A DNA stretch of 64,000 nt from Nitrospira sp. (GCA_029194535.1 JARFXR010000002.1:1-64000), one strand, 5' to 3'. Counted from the first letter of the stretch, positions 24,588 through 33,430 are shown. Numbers and translations: made by a program. Notes: generated by a model not told the origin, from the letters alone.

Positions 24588-25016
24588 CTACTTTGCGTCG
24601 GCCACCAGAATCAACTCCGGATGTTCCTGAACGATCGCCCTCATGGAGCTCAAGAGATCCTCAGGCGAAGTCTTGGGAGACTCGACCTCGGTATAGCGGG
24701 CCTGCGCGAGAAGCCCGAATTCTTGGCTTCGGCTCGCGGCCACACCGAGCAACGTGCCGAGGGAGGCCAGATGTTCACCCTGTCCCCTGGCAATATCCCG
24801 TTTCACGCTGTCGTAGTTGTGGGTGGCGAAAACGATCTGCCGGTGTTCGGCCCGAAGCAATCCGTCCTTGGACCATGCCCCCGGCGTCGTGCTGGAAATA
24901 AAGTCGGATATATCACCGAGTGTTCCCTTAACCGACTCCGTAACGGTACAGGCGCCGGATAGGAGCGCACAAGTGACGACGGCGATACCCAACAGTCTGG
25001 TTCCACGCACAGCCAT
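24588..25016 (-). CDS. DUF3015-like lipoprotein
   Basis: A 142-residue exported protein with lipobox LLSGAC. The mature region matches my memory of DUF3015-type proteins that are frequent in Nitrospira: SSTTPGAWSKDGLL, HNYDSVKRDIARGQGEHLASLGTLLGV, then a helical C-terminus with EDLLSSMRAI. Function unknown. AGGAGGTGG lies six bases before the ATG at 25,016, so the start is firm. It is monocistronic as far as can be seen. Confidence 0.75.
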   Translation of the reverse strand: MAVRGTRLLGIAVVTCALLSGACTVTESVKGTLGDISDFISSTTPGAWSKDGLLRAEHRQIVFATHNYDSVKRDIARGQGEHLASLGTLLGVAASRSQEFGLLAQARYTEVESPKTSPEDLLSSMRAIVQEHPELILVADAK

Positions 25017-25140
25017 GGTCCACCTCCTTGATCCAATCCATTCGCAACCGACGCCAGTATAGTCACTGTCCCACACCTTGGCAATATACGGGCCGGCGGC
25101 CGCCCCAGGCAGGTGCACCGTGGACCAGATTGCCTTCAGA

Positions 25141-25270
25141 AGCACTGACGTTGGTCATTCCCGCGGAAGCGGGAATCCAGTCAAGGCTTTCGGGTCAGGA
25201 TGCAGGCTTGATCGGGGATCTGGCTGCCCGCCTTCGCGGGTATGACGCAAGAGAAAGCTGACCCACGACC
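25141..25270. repeat. Dispersed MITE-like element, copy A (left end lost)
   Basis: The first ~45 bases (with the palindrome ATTCCCGCGGAAGCGGGAAT at 25,157-25,176) and the last ~45 bases (TGCCCGCCTTCGCGGGTA hairpin, then ATGACGCAAGAG and GCTGACCCACGACC) match copy B at 34,354-34,482, while the middle ~35 bases differ. The left terminal inverted repeat seen in copy B is absent here. It fills most of the 319-base gap between the DUF3015 gene and the metallopeptidase gene; nothing else is seen in that gap. Confidence 0.8.
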
Positions 25271-25335
25271 GCAGGTGTTGATCCTTCCCTATCAGATGTG
25301 ATTCCATGACGACCAAGAATCTGTCGGAGAGACCC

Positions 25336-26205
25336 ATGCGCTGGGAAGGTCAACAGGAAAGCCACAACGTCGAAGACCGTCGTCGCATGGGACCGGCGCG
25401 CGTGGGCGGCGTCGGAGGGCTCGGACTCGGCGGGATCGTCCTCGTGTTGGCAGTCAGCTACTTTACCGGAACCAATCCACTCGCACTTCTGGAAATGCTC
25501 GGCGGAGTCCAAAGCATGTCGCCGGAATTGACTCAAGAATCGGCGCCGACCGGACCTCCGTCCGATGAATTGGGAAAATTCGCTTCCGTCGTGCTGGCGG
25601 ATACTGAACGGACCTGGGGCCAACTCCTGCCGGCGCTCGGGGGCCCCTATGAAGAACCGCGACTGGTGCTGTTCACCGGCGCGGTGCAATCCGCTTGCGG
25701 CACTGCGTCGTCCGCCGTCGGCCCCTTCTATTGCCCCGGCGATCACAAGGTCTACCTCGACTTGTCGTTCTTCAACGAACTGTCTCACCGCCTCGGCGCG
25801 CCGGGCGATTTTGCCCAGGCCTACGTGATCGCCCATGAGGTCGGCCATCACGTGCAAAATCTTGTGGGCACGGCCGAGCGAGTCAACAGGCTGCAGCGCC
25901 GGACGTCGGAAACCGAGGGCAACGCCCTGTCCGTCCGGATGGAACTCCAGGCCGACTGTTACGCCGGTGTCTGGGGTCACCACGCCAAGCGCGAACGCAA
26001 TCTCATCGAGCCGGGAGACTTCGAGGAAGGTCTGCGCGCCGCGGCGGCCATCGGAGACGATCAATTGCAGAGAACGTCCCAAGGCTACGTCCGACCGGAA
26101 AGCTGGACCCACGGCTCCTCGGAGCAACGGATGACCTGGCTCCGCCGAGGGCTGGAGTCGGGCGATCCACGAACGTGCGACACTTTTTCCGGTAAGGGCT
26201 TGTGA
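25336..26205 (+). CDS. ypfJ: YpfJ-type membrane-anchored zinc metallopeptidase
   Basis: A 289-residue protein of the YpfJ/KPN_02809 family of putative neutral zinc metallopeptidases. A membrane segment lies near residues 24-43 (GGLGLGGIVLVLAV) after a short basic N-terminus; the rest is extracytoplasmic. The zinc motif HEVGHH is at 167-172 and the third ligand region is probably in ELQADCYAGVW downstream. The start MRWEGQ is chosen because GGAGAG lies just before it and the family begins with MRW. The stop overlaps the GTG start of the FUN14 gene, so the two are translationally coupled. Physiological substrate unknown. Confidence 0.9.
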   Translation: MRWEGQQESHNVEDRRRMGPARVGGVGGLGLGGIVLVLAVSYFTGTNPLALLEMLGGVQSMSPELTQESAPTGPPSDELGKFASVVLADTERTWGQLLPALGGPYEEPRLVLFTGAVQSACGTASSAVGPFYCPGDHKVYLDLSFFNELSHRLGAPGDFAQAYVIAHEVGHHVQNLVGTAERVNRLQRRTSETEGNALSVRMELQADCYAGVWGHHAKRERNLIEPGDFEEGLRAAAAIGDDQLQRTSQGYVRPESWTHGSSEQRMTWLRRGLESGDPRTCDTFSGKGL

Positions 26206-26657
26206 AGGAGCCGCTCGACGACGACCCGGGAGGATCCTCACCTGCGCCGCGGGGATTCTTCGAGACGCTGATGGCGGATGGGCCATGGACGGCCAAGTCG
26301 TTTGTGGCGGTGTCGGTCGCCACGGTCGGCGCCCTGATCGCTTGGGTCACGAACTTCGCCTCGCCGGATGCCGCCCGGTTCGGCGGCAGTTACTTGGGTG
26401 GGTACTTCATCGGTTGGGCCTTCCGTCGATTCGTGCGAATCGCAGCGCTGATCGTCGGCGGCACCCTCGCCTCCATCACCCTCTTGAAACACTCGGGCTG
26501 GATCGATCTGGACTGGGGATCCGTGGAAACCCAGGTCGGCCAGGCTGCCGCTTCCATCCAGCAAGGGGCTCAAGGGTTGAGACAGACTCTGTCCGGATAC
26601 TTGCCATCCGCCGGCGCCGGGGCCGTGGGAGCGTTTTTCGGGTTTCGGAAAAAATAG
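26202..26657 (+). CDS. FUN14-domain small membrane protein
   Basis: A 151-residue membrane protein. It has the FUN14 pattern: glycine-rich membrane segments (GGSYLGGYFIGWAFRRFVRI, then AALIVGGTLASITLL), a polar linker with WDSVE-like acidic residues, and a final glycine-rich helix ending GAFFGFRKK. Bacterial FUN14 proteins are widespread and of unknown role (eukaryotic FUNDC1 acts in mitophagy). GTG start overlaps the upstream stop codon as GTGA. GGTAAGGGC lies before it. Confidence 0.8.
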   Translation: MKEPLDDDPGGSSPAPRGFFETLMADGPWTAKSFVAVSVATVGALIAWVTNFASPDAARFGGSYLGGYFIGWAFRRFVRIAALIVGGTLASITLLKHSGWIDLDWGSVETQVGQAAASIQQGAQGLRQTLSGYLPSAGAGAVGAFFGFRKK

Positions 26658-26710
26658 CGGCGTCAACAGGCGCACGCGCGATGCACAAATGTTGAAGGAG
26701 GTGTCTTCAC

Positions 26711-27715
26711 GTGATGTTGTGGCGTCTTCAAGTAGTAGCAGCCTGTGTCATGATTGTCGGGCTGCCTACTCCATCGTCGGCAGGCACATTTGACCAAACG
26801 GCCGTTCTCGAGCAGGCCAAACGCGCCACTGTCGGCGTGTTAGAAGATACGCAAGACCCCCGCACCCCAGAAAAACCCGGACGAATCGCCGTCCGAGGCA
26901 CCGGGTTCCATCTGCGCGACGGCTACATCGTCACCGCCCGTCACGCAGTCGAAAAGAATGGTCCGTCAGGGCCGACTATTGCCAAAATCATCCACGTCCT
27001 GACATCCGACCTGCACGAGCTCGTCGCTCAATTGGTCGGCGACAGCGCCTATCTGGACGTTGTCGTCTATCGGCTGAACGAAAAGGACCGGCCCACGCTC
27101 GCCGCCTCGGCTCCCTTCGCTACCGGCGAAGCCGGACCAGGCACGGATGTGTTTACCGTCGGCTATCCGCTGGGCTGGGGACCGACGATGGCGTTCGGAC
27201 GGATCGGCAACGCCAATACCTTTCTCCAGACGGTCGATACACGCCTCATGCAGACCGACCTGTCTGTCTGCAGCGGTAATTCAGGCGGAGCGCTCTTCAA
27301 CGCCGCGGGCGAAGTCGTCGGGGTGATGCACGCCATCATCCAGACGGAAAAAGACGAGCTCCAGGGTCATTGCAGCCGCCTCGCATTCGCCATTCCGACG
27401 ACGCTGGCGGAGCGCATGGTCAACGCCGCGCTGAGCGGCAAGCCCTTGGCGTTCTCGAAGCTCGGCATCCACATGACGACCGTGAAGGACGGCACCAAAT
27501 GGCGGATTGCGGTCAAGGATGTGGGAGAGCCGGCCAAATCGGCCGGCATCCAGAAGCATGATTTATTGATCGCGATCGAAGAGACCGAAATTCTGGATGC
27601 GGCTCAGCTGAAGAACTATCTGATCGAACGGACATCGCCAGGGCAGCGCGTCTCGGTAAAAATCCGCCGCATCGACGCGGACCTCACCTTCCACGTCGTG
27701 TTGGGAGGCGGATAA
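26711..27715 (+). CDS. Periplasmic trypsin-like serine protease with one PDZ domain (Deg-like)
   Basis: A 334-residue exported protease. Signal peptide about 1-24 (cleavage near SSAGT), then an S1C-like domain with His78 (TARHAV), Asp116 (AYLDVVVYR) and Ser191 (CSGNSGGAL), then one PDZ domain from about 245 to 330 (KSAGIQKHDLLIAIEETEI). The layout is that of DegS/HtrA proteins but with a longer loop in the protease domain. A strong AGGAGGTG site lies upstream; GTG at 26,711 (7 bases) or ATG at 26,714 (10 bases) could start. It probably degrades or clips misfolded envelope proteins. Confidence 0.85.
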   Translation: MMLWRLQVVAACVMIVGLPTPSSAGTFDQTAVLEQAKRATVGVLEDTQDPRTPEKPGRIAVRGTGFHLRDGYIVTARHAVEKNGPSGPTIAKIIHVLTSDLHELVAQLVGDSAYLDVVVYRLNEKDRPTLAASAPFATGEAGPGTDVFTVGYPLGWGPTMAFGRIGNANTFLQTVDTRLMQTDLSVCSGNSGGALFNAAGEVVGVMHAIIQTEKDELQGHCSRLAFAIPTTLAERMVNAALSGKPLAFSKLGIHMTTVKDGTKWRIAVKDVGEPAKSAGIQKHDLLIAIEETEILDAAQLKNYLIERTSPGQRVSVKIRRIDADLTFHVVLGGG

Positions 27716-27736
27716 GGCCAGGGGGGAAGTCCTTTC

Positions 27737-28012
27737 TCACGAGCCCTTTGGCCAACCCCGCTGCGCACTGATCCGAAGCGCCTCTCGTTCCGACACTCCG
27801 CGCGGCCGATTCACCCGTGCCGCCCACTTGCGTGGCCGGTCAATCGGCCAGGCGCTGGGCCAGGTGGTGAACGTGCGCCCGTAGGCCTCGGCTGAAATCT
27901 TCTCACACGCAGCAGAGTCGGCGGACTTCTCAAACAACGGCGGTCGACCGACGTGAGGATTCAACACATGACAGCCGAGACCACCGAGAGCCAGCGGTGG
28001 ACGACGAAGCAT
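27737..28012 (-). pseudogene. Internally deleted REP-associated tyrosine transposase (RAYT)
   Basis: A 91-codon frame keeps the N-terminal end of a RAYT (RRPPLALGGLGCHVLN, then LFEK and AYGRT) and the C-terminal end (WPIDRPRKWAARVNRP ... ALRISAQRGWPKGS). The centre, which should carry the HUH metal motif (MPNHWH-like) and the catalytic Tyr, is gone; the family is roughly 220-240 residues long. The join lies near codon 50. A GACTCCCGACCCC-type REP repeat starts 11 bases upstream of the ATG (28,023-28,068), as expected for a RAYT locus. It cannot be an active transposase. The family identification is from memory of RAYT sequences. Confidence 0.7.
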
Positions 28013-28022
28013 GACGTCTTCC

Positions 28023-28068
28023 AGCGTAGTCCGCGGACGGTATCAAACAAAGACTCCCGACCCCTTTT
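28023..28068. repeat. REP-like unit next to the RAYT remnant
   Basis: CAGCGTAGTCCGCGGACGG followed by GACTCCCGACCCCTTTT. The same ~45-base unit occurs at 30,644-30,690 with two or three differences. The remaining sequence to 28,310 is AT-richer and holds no gene that I can support. Confidence 0.8.
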
Positions 28069-28310
28069 AGTTCCTTCATATGAATGCCATACTTTGGGAG
28101 GATGATTGGCATCCTATTGGTTCCAGTGGTGCTCACCGATTCGGACGGCGTTCAGCACAAATTTAGCACAGGGCTCTACAGAATATGCCATGATTGGCCA
28201 ACAACCCATGAGTATTGAGAAGTCGATGTCTTTAGTGCTTTGGCGCAACCTGCGAATTGTTCAAAAACAAATGATTGCGGTTGCCCACTGATTAACAAGG
28301 AGGCGTAGGG

Positions 28311-28517
28311 ATGCAAATTGATCTTTATACAAAAGTGGTCTTAACAATCATAGCGCTTTCGTTGTTTGCCCTTGTGATGAAACCGACCACCATGCCGGTC
28401 ACTGCCGGCGCCCAACCGCTGAGTGTGATGGATATCCAAATAAGGGGTATAGAGAAAGCCCCTGCCTTGCATTGGGAACCCATTCATGTGATCTGTGATA
28501 ACTGTGTCCCTCGGTGA
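28311..28517 (+). CDS. Small exported or membrane-anchored protein of unknown function
   Basis: A 68-residue protein with an N-terminal hydrophobic segment (TKVVLTIIALSLFALVM) and a short polar tail that ends HVICDNCVPR, a CxxC motif. AAGGAGGCG lies seven bases before the ATG, which is the main support for it being a gene. The base composition is lower in GC than the neighbours. It converges with the sulfatase gene 15 bases away. No function can be given; the CxxC could bind metal or be redox active. Confidence 0.65.
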   Translation: MQIDLYTKVVLTIIALSLFALVMKPTTMPVTAGAQPLSVMDIQIRGIEKAPALHWEPIHVICDNCVPR

Positions 28518-28532
28518 AGGTATGGAGACACC

Positions 28533-30329
28533 TTACGGGGCCATCGTCTCCGGCGTCACTTCCCATCCCGCTTCCACTCCTCCGGGGAGCATCTGTCCTC
28601 GGTCCTCACCGACCTCCGCGTCGATGTGTCGATTGAGTTTCTCGTTCATGGCCACGACCAGCTCGTGATGCTGCTTGCCACTCATGGCAAGGTTGTTCAT
28701 CTCTAAGGGATCTGATTGGAGATCGTACAGCTCGACATCATTGAACCGGTAGAGATCTTCCAGACTCGTCGGCCTATTATGCTGCTTCGGTGAGAAATAC
28801 CGCGCAAACATATACCGTCCATCATAGATAGAGCGTACCGCGCCTCGTTTTGTCATGTCTGGCACGATGCCTGCTGCCTTCAACTCGGCGGGTTTCCCCC
28901 CCTGATGGATGTACTCAACAGCCTTGTAGAGAAAATCGCCGTCGAGGTAGGCGAGCATGTTGTAGTTGAAGAGCGCGGCCTCCCGGACGGTGTGCACGTC
29001 GGCGCGTTCAGGATCAGCGAGTAAGACAGACAAATCTTTGCCCGGGAGATCTTTCGCAATCTTCACCCGGCGGTCTTCGGGTATGCCTGTAAATCGAAGC
29101 AACGTCGGGGCCAAATCGAGATGCGATGTGACGGCAGGGCATCGCGTGCCGCCCGCATAAGCCGGGTGACAGATAATCAGCGGTACATGGTTTTGTTCCC
29201 GATATGACGCTGCCCCTTTGGCATGGAGCTGGTGCGCGCCATCAAGGTCCCCGTGGTCTGCGGTGAGGATGATAATCGTCCGGTTTGCGAGTCCTGATGC
29301 ATCGAGCTCGGACAGCACGGTCGCAATGTTCCGGTCCACATCGCGAAGACAATTGAGATAGTAGTTATGCCGTCTCCGCCAGCGAGCTTCTTCGTTCGGG
29401 ATCGGCGCGACCAGGGCATCATGTGAACGGAGGAAATCCCGGTGTGCGGGCGGGCGGCCCGACGCATCCAGCGGCTGCGCATGATTTGGCGGAAGCGTGA
29501 AGTTCCACTGCTTCGCATATAAAGGATCGGCCGGATCACGCGCCACATGCGTCAGGCCTCGTTTCGCTTGGACGGGAGAGCCAGGCGCATCAGTGTCATA
29601 AAACATCACGTCGTGGGGATTCACGAAGTTGACCGCGAGGAACCAGGGCTTCCCTTCCGCAGCCAACTCTCGTCCCTTCCCCCGCAGCCAACTGCCGCCC
29701 ATCGCCGCAAAGATACCGTCATGGAGGTATCCGCCTTGCGTATGCGCAATGATGTCGCCCACCCCGAAGTAGTCGGAAAAGCCATAGGCCTCCATCTCCT
29801 GGGTAAAAATCTTTGTCGGTGCGCTCAGCTTGTTGACGGTCTCAAATTCCTTGGTCAAATGCCACTTGCCTTTATAGGCGGTGTAGTACCCCGCATCCCG
29901 AAGCATGTGGCCCACAGTCCGGACATCGGTTGACAGACTGCTGATCCACGGGAAATTGGTATTATCGAACATGCGGGTATGTTGGATGTGCTGCCCCGTG
30001 TAGAGCACGGATCGCGAGGGGGTACAGACACAGGAATTGATTCGATGATTCAGGAACGTCGTGCCTTGTTTCATCAACCGCTCATGGGCGGGCAATCGGT
30101 AGCCGCTCGGGAGTTCTCCGGCGCGGAAAAATCGCTCTTGGTCGGTCAGAAGGAAAAGAATGTTGTATGGGCCCGAGCTGCTTCTGGGGCTGTGGACGGC
30201 GCGGCGCGAAGAAGCCAGGCTCTGTGCAACAGAGCCCAAGCCCAGACTAAGTCCTATCGCTCCGAAGCCGCTCATCCGCAGCAAATCGCGACGCGATATG
30301 GAAGCAACTTGGTCCGTATCTCTTTTCAT
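28533..30329 (-). CDS. Tat-exported arylsulfatase-family enzyme
   Basis: A 598-residue sulfatase of the alkaline-phosphatase superfamily. The N-terminus has a twin-arginine signal (SRRDLLRMSGFG) and hydrophobic stretch. Metal and active-site residues are readable: LLTDQE near residue 61, the formylglycine motif CTPSRSVLYTG with Cys102, KWHL near 153, and TADHGDLDGAH near 350. Cys-type sulfatases need a formylglycine-generating enzyme (FGE or anSME), and none is in this window. It lies back-to-back with a second sulfatase across a repeat-rich spacer. Substrate unknown. Confidence 0.92.
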   Translation of the reverse strand: MKRDTDQVASISRRDLLRMSGFGAIGLSLGLGSVAQSLASSRRAVHSPRSSSGPYNILFLLTDQERFFRAGELPSGYRLPAHERLMKQGTTFLNHRINSCVCTPSRSVLYTGQHIQHTRMFDNTNFPWISSLSTDVRTVGHMLRDAGYYTAYKGKWHLTKEFETVNKLSAPTKIFTQEMEAYGFSDYFGVGDIIAHTQGGYLHDGIFAAMGGSWLRGKGRELAAEGKPWFLAVNFVNPHDVMFYDTDAPGSPVQAKRGLTHVARDPADPLYAKQWNFTLPPNHAQPLDASGRPPAHRDFLRSHDALVAPIPNEEARWRRRHNYYLNCLRDVDRNIATVLSELDASGLANRTIIILTADHGDLDGAHQLHAKGAASYREQNHVPLIICHPAYAGGTRCPAVTSHLDLAPTLLRFTGIPEDRRVKIAKDLPGKDLSVLLADPERADVHTVREAALFNYNMLAYLDGDFLYKAVEYIHQGGKPAELKAAGIVPDMTKRGAVRSIYDGRYMFARYFSPKQHNRPTSLEDLYRFNDVELYDLQSDPLEMNNLAMSGKQHHELVVAMNEKLNRHIDAEVGEDRGQMLPGGVEAGWEVTPETMAP

Positions 30330-30543
30330 CTCTTTCTCCTCTGTGGTTATCCCAGCTCGGCAAATACGGTTCTTGGGTTGTTTGCCGGATTGATATGCCG
30401 AATTTCAGAGGAAATCAATAGCGTCTGAAGCCCTCCGCGGTCCACGGAGAGTCAGCATAAAACTTTCAGTCTGAGTAACTCGAGGGGGGGGACTGTGGCC
30501 GAGTCCCCTTGATAGGTCGGGCATGCTGAAGTGCATTGGACAC

Positions 30544-30735
30544 AGGAAAGGGGTCGGGAGTCTTAATTGCCATCCGATCATCGAAACGATTCCCGACCCC
30601 TTTGTTTTACGACCCCTTTGTTTTATCCGCCATTTGTTTTATCGCAGCGTAGTCCGCGGACGGTGTCAAATAAAGACTCCCGACCCCTTTTTCACCCCCG
30701 CAAACAAAGACTCCCGACCCCTTTTTTCCCCCGGC
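30544..30735. repeat. REP-like repeat cluster between divergent sulfatases
   Basis: AAAGGGGTCGGGAGTC at 30,547-30,562 pairs with GATTCCCGACCCCTTT at 30,588-30,603 (one mismatch, 25-base loop). Further copies in the same orientation follow: a partial CGACCCCTTT near 30,610, a full GACTCCCGACCCCTTT near 30,675-30,690 within a ~45-base unit shared with 28,023-28,068, and another near 30,709-30,724. The whole 499-base spacer (30,330-30,828) holds these repeats, the 5' leaders of both sulfatases and no gene. Confidence 0.85.
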
Positions 30736-30828
30736 ATGTCGATAGGAGTACTGTAGATATTGACGGTTGTTATTCTCATCTTTTTGGGGCAGACTCGCCT
30801 CCTCTCGGGATGAGGTGAGGAGGACACG

Positions 30829-32271
30829 ATGGGAAAGTTCAAACAGTTTATGTTCTGTCTTGTATCGGCTGCAACGTGGGCACTGCCCCCGGCCACATTT
30901 GCGGCCGATAAGCCCAACATCGTCTTCATCTTGGTCGACAACGTCGGCTGGGGTGATTTCGGCGTCTACGGCGGAACCACCCCCACTCCCCGCATCAACA
31001 AGCTGGCAAGCGAAGGTATCCGCTTCAACAACTACAACGTCGAGGCGCAATGCACACCATCACGGGCCGCCATCATGACCGGACGCTACTCGGTCCGATC
31101 TGGCACGTACACCGTGCCCTTGCCTGGACAGGGCCACTATGGCCTAGCTCCCTGGGAATTTACCACCGCCGAGCTGTTGTCTCAGGCCGGCTATACCACC
31201 GCCCTGTACGGCAAGTGGCATCTCGGTAACGCCCCAGGCCGGCTGCCGAACGATCAAGGGTTCGATGAGTGGTGGGGCGTGCAGGATAGTTGGGATGAAG
31301 CCGGGTACACGAGCTACCCGCTCTTCAAGGAATCGGGCATGAAGCCACCCATGATCTGGGAAGGCAAGAAGGGTCAGCCTTCCACTCCGGTCATGCCGCT
31401 TGATTTGAACGTGCGGCCCGTCGTGGACGAGAAATACCTCGTTCCAAAGACGATTGACTTCATCAAGCGGGAGGCTGCCGCAAAGAAGCCGTTCTTCGTC
31501 TATGTTGGGTATTCGGAGTTGCATCCGCCCTTCATGGTGAACCCGAACTTTGTGGGCAAATCGGCGCAGCGCGGCGGAGTCTATTCTGACCTTCTTGGTG
31601 AGATGGACTTTCGCATCGGGCAAATCCTTGATGCCATCAAGGAAGCGGGCATCGACGATAACACGCTTGTGGTGCTCACCAGCGACAACGGCAACGGCGC
31701 GTCCCTGGTGGCCAGCCAGGGAGGATCCAGCGGGCCTTGGCGAGGGGACTTCTTCAATGTGCCGTTTGAAGGGAGCTACCGGACTGCGGGGATAGTTCGA
31801 TGGCCCGGGAAGGTGCCGGCGGGGGTCGTCACCGAAGAAATGCTCGCCGCAGCTGACTGGCTGCCCACCTTTGCTGGACTAGTCGGTGCCTCGGACCTGG
31901 TGCCAATGGACCGCCCGATTGACGGCATTGATGCCTCCGCCTTCCTGCTGGGCAAGGCCCCGGCCACGGGTCGAGACTCCTACATGCTCTTCGGCCCTGA
32001 CGGTGAGCTGATGTCCGTCAAGTGGAAGATTTACAAGATGATCCTGCGCTACTCCGAAGGAGTGGACAAGCCCATCGTCAAGCCGCAGTTCCCGTTAACC
32101 TACGACCTGAGCAGTGATCCGCACGAGGACTGGAACCTCTTCAGCACACAGTTGACCCATGGCTGGATCTTTGCGCCGATCTTCCGGGAGGTCATGAAGT
32201 ACCAGATGGGACTGCAGAAATACCCGAACACAAAACCTGGAGAAGAGTTCAAGGGCTATTCTCTAAAGTGA
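30829..32271 (+). CDS. Secreted arylsulfatase-family enzyme
   Basis: A 480-residue sulfatase with a Sec signal peptide (cleavage near TFAAD, residues 23-27). Active-site landmarks are ILVDNVGWGDFG near 34-45, the formylglycine motif CTPSRAAIMTGR with Cys75, KWHLG near 126, and TSDNGNG near 284. It is much closer to the canonical arylsulfatase A type than the divergent neighbour, so the pair is not a recent duplication. GAGGAGG lies eight bases before the ATG. Its stop overlaps the GTG start of the outer-membrane protein gene, which suggests a sulfatase-porin transcription unit. Confidence 0.93.
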   Translation: MGKFKQFMFCLVSAATWALPPATFAADKPNIVFILVDNVGWGDFGVYGGTTPTPRINKLASEGIRFNNYNVEAQCTPSRAAIMTGRYSVRSGTYTVPLPGQGHYGLAPWEFTTAELLSQAGYTTALYGKWHLGNAPGRLPNDQGFDEWWGVQDSWDEAGYTSYPLFKESGMKPPMIWEGKKGQPSTPVMPLDLNVRPVVDEKYLVPKTIDFIKREAAAKKPFFVYVGYSELHPPFMVNPNFVGKSAQRGGVYSDLLGEMDFRIGQILDAIKEAGIDDNTLVVLTSDNGNGASLVASQGGSSGPWRGDFFNVPFEGSYRTAGIVRWPGKVPAGVVTEEMLAAADWLPTFAGLVGASDLVPMDRPIDGIDASAFLLGKAPATGRDSYMLFGPDGELMSVKWKIYKMILRYSEGVDKPIVKPQFPLTYDLSSDPHEDWNLFSTQLTHGWIFAPIFREVMKYQMGLQKYPNTKPGEEFKGYSLK

Positions 32272-33359
32272 GGGATCTTAGGAGGATGCATCAGCACACT
32301 ATGGGTAGTATGAACTCATTTTTCCGCGACATAGGCGGTCAGACCAATTCACCCGACAACGCGTTTCAGAAGGGCACGTGCGGCAGGACTCATGCCCATC
32401 TACTCTTCAAGGGTTTAGTAATCGTCTCCATGATTTGGGCGTGGGCGGAGATCCAGACGGCTCACGCAGCCGAAGGCGCGAGCAGCAACTATTTTCCAGG
32501 CACGTATGGCGATGTGCTCGTGGCTGTGCAACCCAAACCTAGCTCGTTTCAGCTGGTCAACTATGCGGGCTATGTCTCTAGCAAGATAGACAGAGCCGTA
32601 ATTAACAACCAGGCGCTCGTAGACGTGAACGTTCAGCAAGGTTTTGTGGCGCCGTTGGGCCTCTACACTTTCAAGAAACCAGTTCTGGGCGATGCCACCT
32701 TTTCCATCGGTGGTTTTTTCTCTGTCGCCGCGGCCTCCTTACAATCGACGCTCACCACTCCGAACCGATCACCACAGTCCGCAGCCAGCAATTCCGGATT
32801 CGGTACGTCTGGCCTCATTCCGGCGTATTTTGTCTGGAAATTAAGTGACGATTTCTCCTTGGCCACCTTCGAATTGATCTATATGCCAACCGGTGGGTGG
32901 GACTCGAACAGCCCCTTGAACCTCAACCGGGGTTACTGGAGTTTCGACACAAATCTGGCGCTCACCTTTTTTCACGAAAAATCGGGGACGGAGTTGTCCG
33001 TGACGGGAGGTCTGATGGCCAACACAACCAACTCGCATACCGATTACTGGACCGCTCCTGAATTCCACCTTGAGTACGTAGCCAACCAATTTGTGACGAG
33101 TTTCCTGTCCATCGGTCTGCATGGTTACTTTTACTCGCAAGTCGCCAATGACCACCCAGGTCCCACAGCAGCCGCCGCTCTCAACTTGCTGAATCTCAAC
33201 ACCAGCGCCGTAAGGAGCCAGTCATACGGTCTCGGCCCTCAAATCAACTAGGTGGCGAAGGAGGACCTGACGTTCGCATTTTCGTGGCTCCATGATCTTT
33301 ACGATCACTATCGCATGCCATCAAACTACTTCTACCTCAATACTTACGTCACGTTTTAA
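32268..33359 (+). pseudogene. Outer-membrane beta-barrel protein (SphA / phenol MetA-type) with amber stop
   Basis: The frame encodes 327 residues with an N-terminal hydrophobic segment ending QTAHAAEG and beta-strands typical of the COG4313-like transporter family. It stops at TAG (33,249-33,251), right after GLGPQIN. The same frame stays open for 35 codons beyond, giving strands SWLHDLYDH and NYFYLNTYVTF, then TAA at 33,357-33,359. That ends in Phe, as outer-membrane barrels do, so the TAG probably replaces a Tyr codon. Without the last strand the barrel should not be assembled well. Start codon is unclear: GTG at 32,268 overlaps the sulfatase stop; ATG at 32,301 and 32,310 are alternatives. 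Confidence 0.75.
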
Positions 33360-33403
33360 AAGTGACCACGGAACCTGTTGAGATACAACTTTACTCCTGG
33401 GTC

Positions 33404-33430
33404 ACGAAAAGGGCTCGGGAGTCTTAAATG
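33404..33430. repeat. Single degenerate REP-like unit
   Basis: AAAAGGGCTCGGGAGTCTTAAATG matches the AAAGGGGTCGGGAGTCTTAATT copy near 30,547 with one changed base in the core. It lies between the broken outer-membrane protein gene and the HigA remnant. The rest of 33,360-33,542 holds nothing that I recognise. Confidence 0.7.

Noticed and set aside
28106-28291. Possible small gene of 61 codons before the 68-residue protein
   Set aside because: Start codon and ribosome site are not convincing and the sequence has no hydrophobic segment or pattern; it could be a leader peptide, but nothing supports it.
28533-32271. The two sulfatases as a recent inverted duplication
   Set aside because: Only the active-site motifs agree; signal type, length and most of the sequence differ, so they are distant family members.
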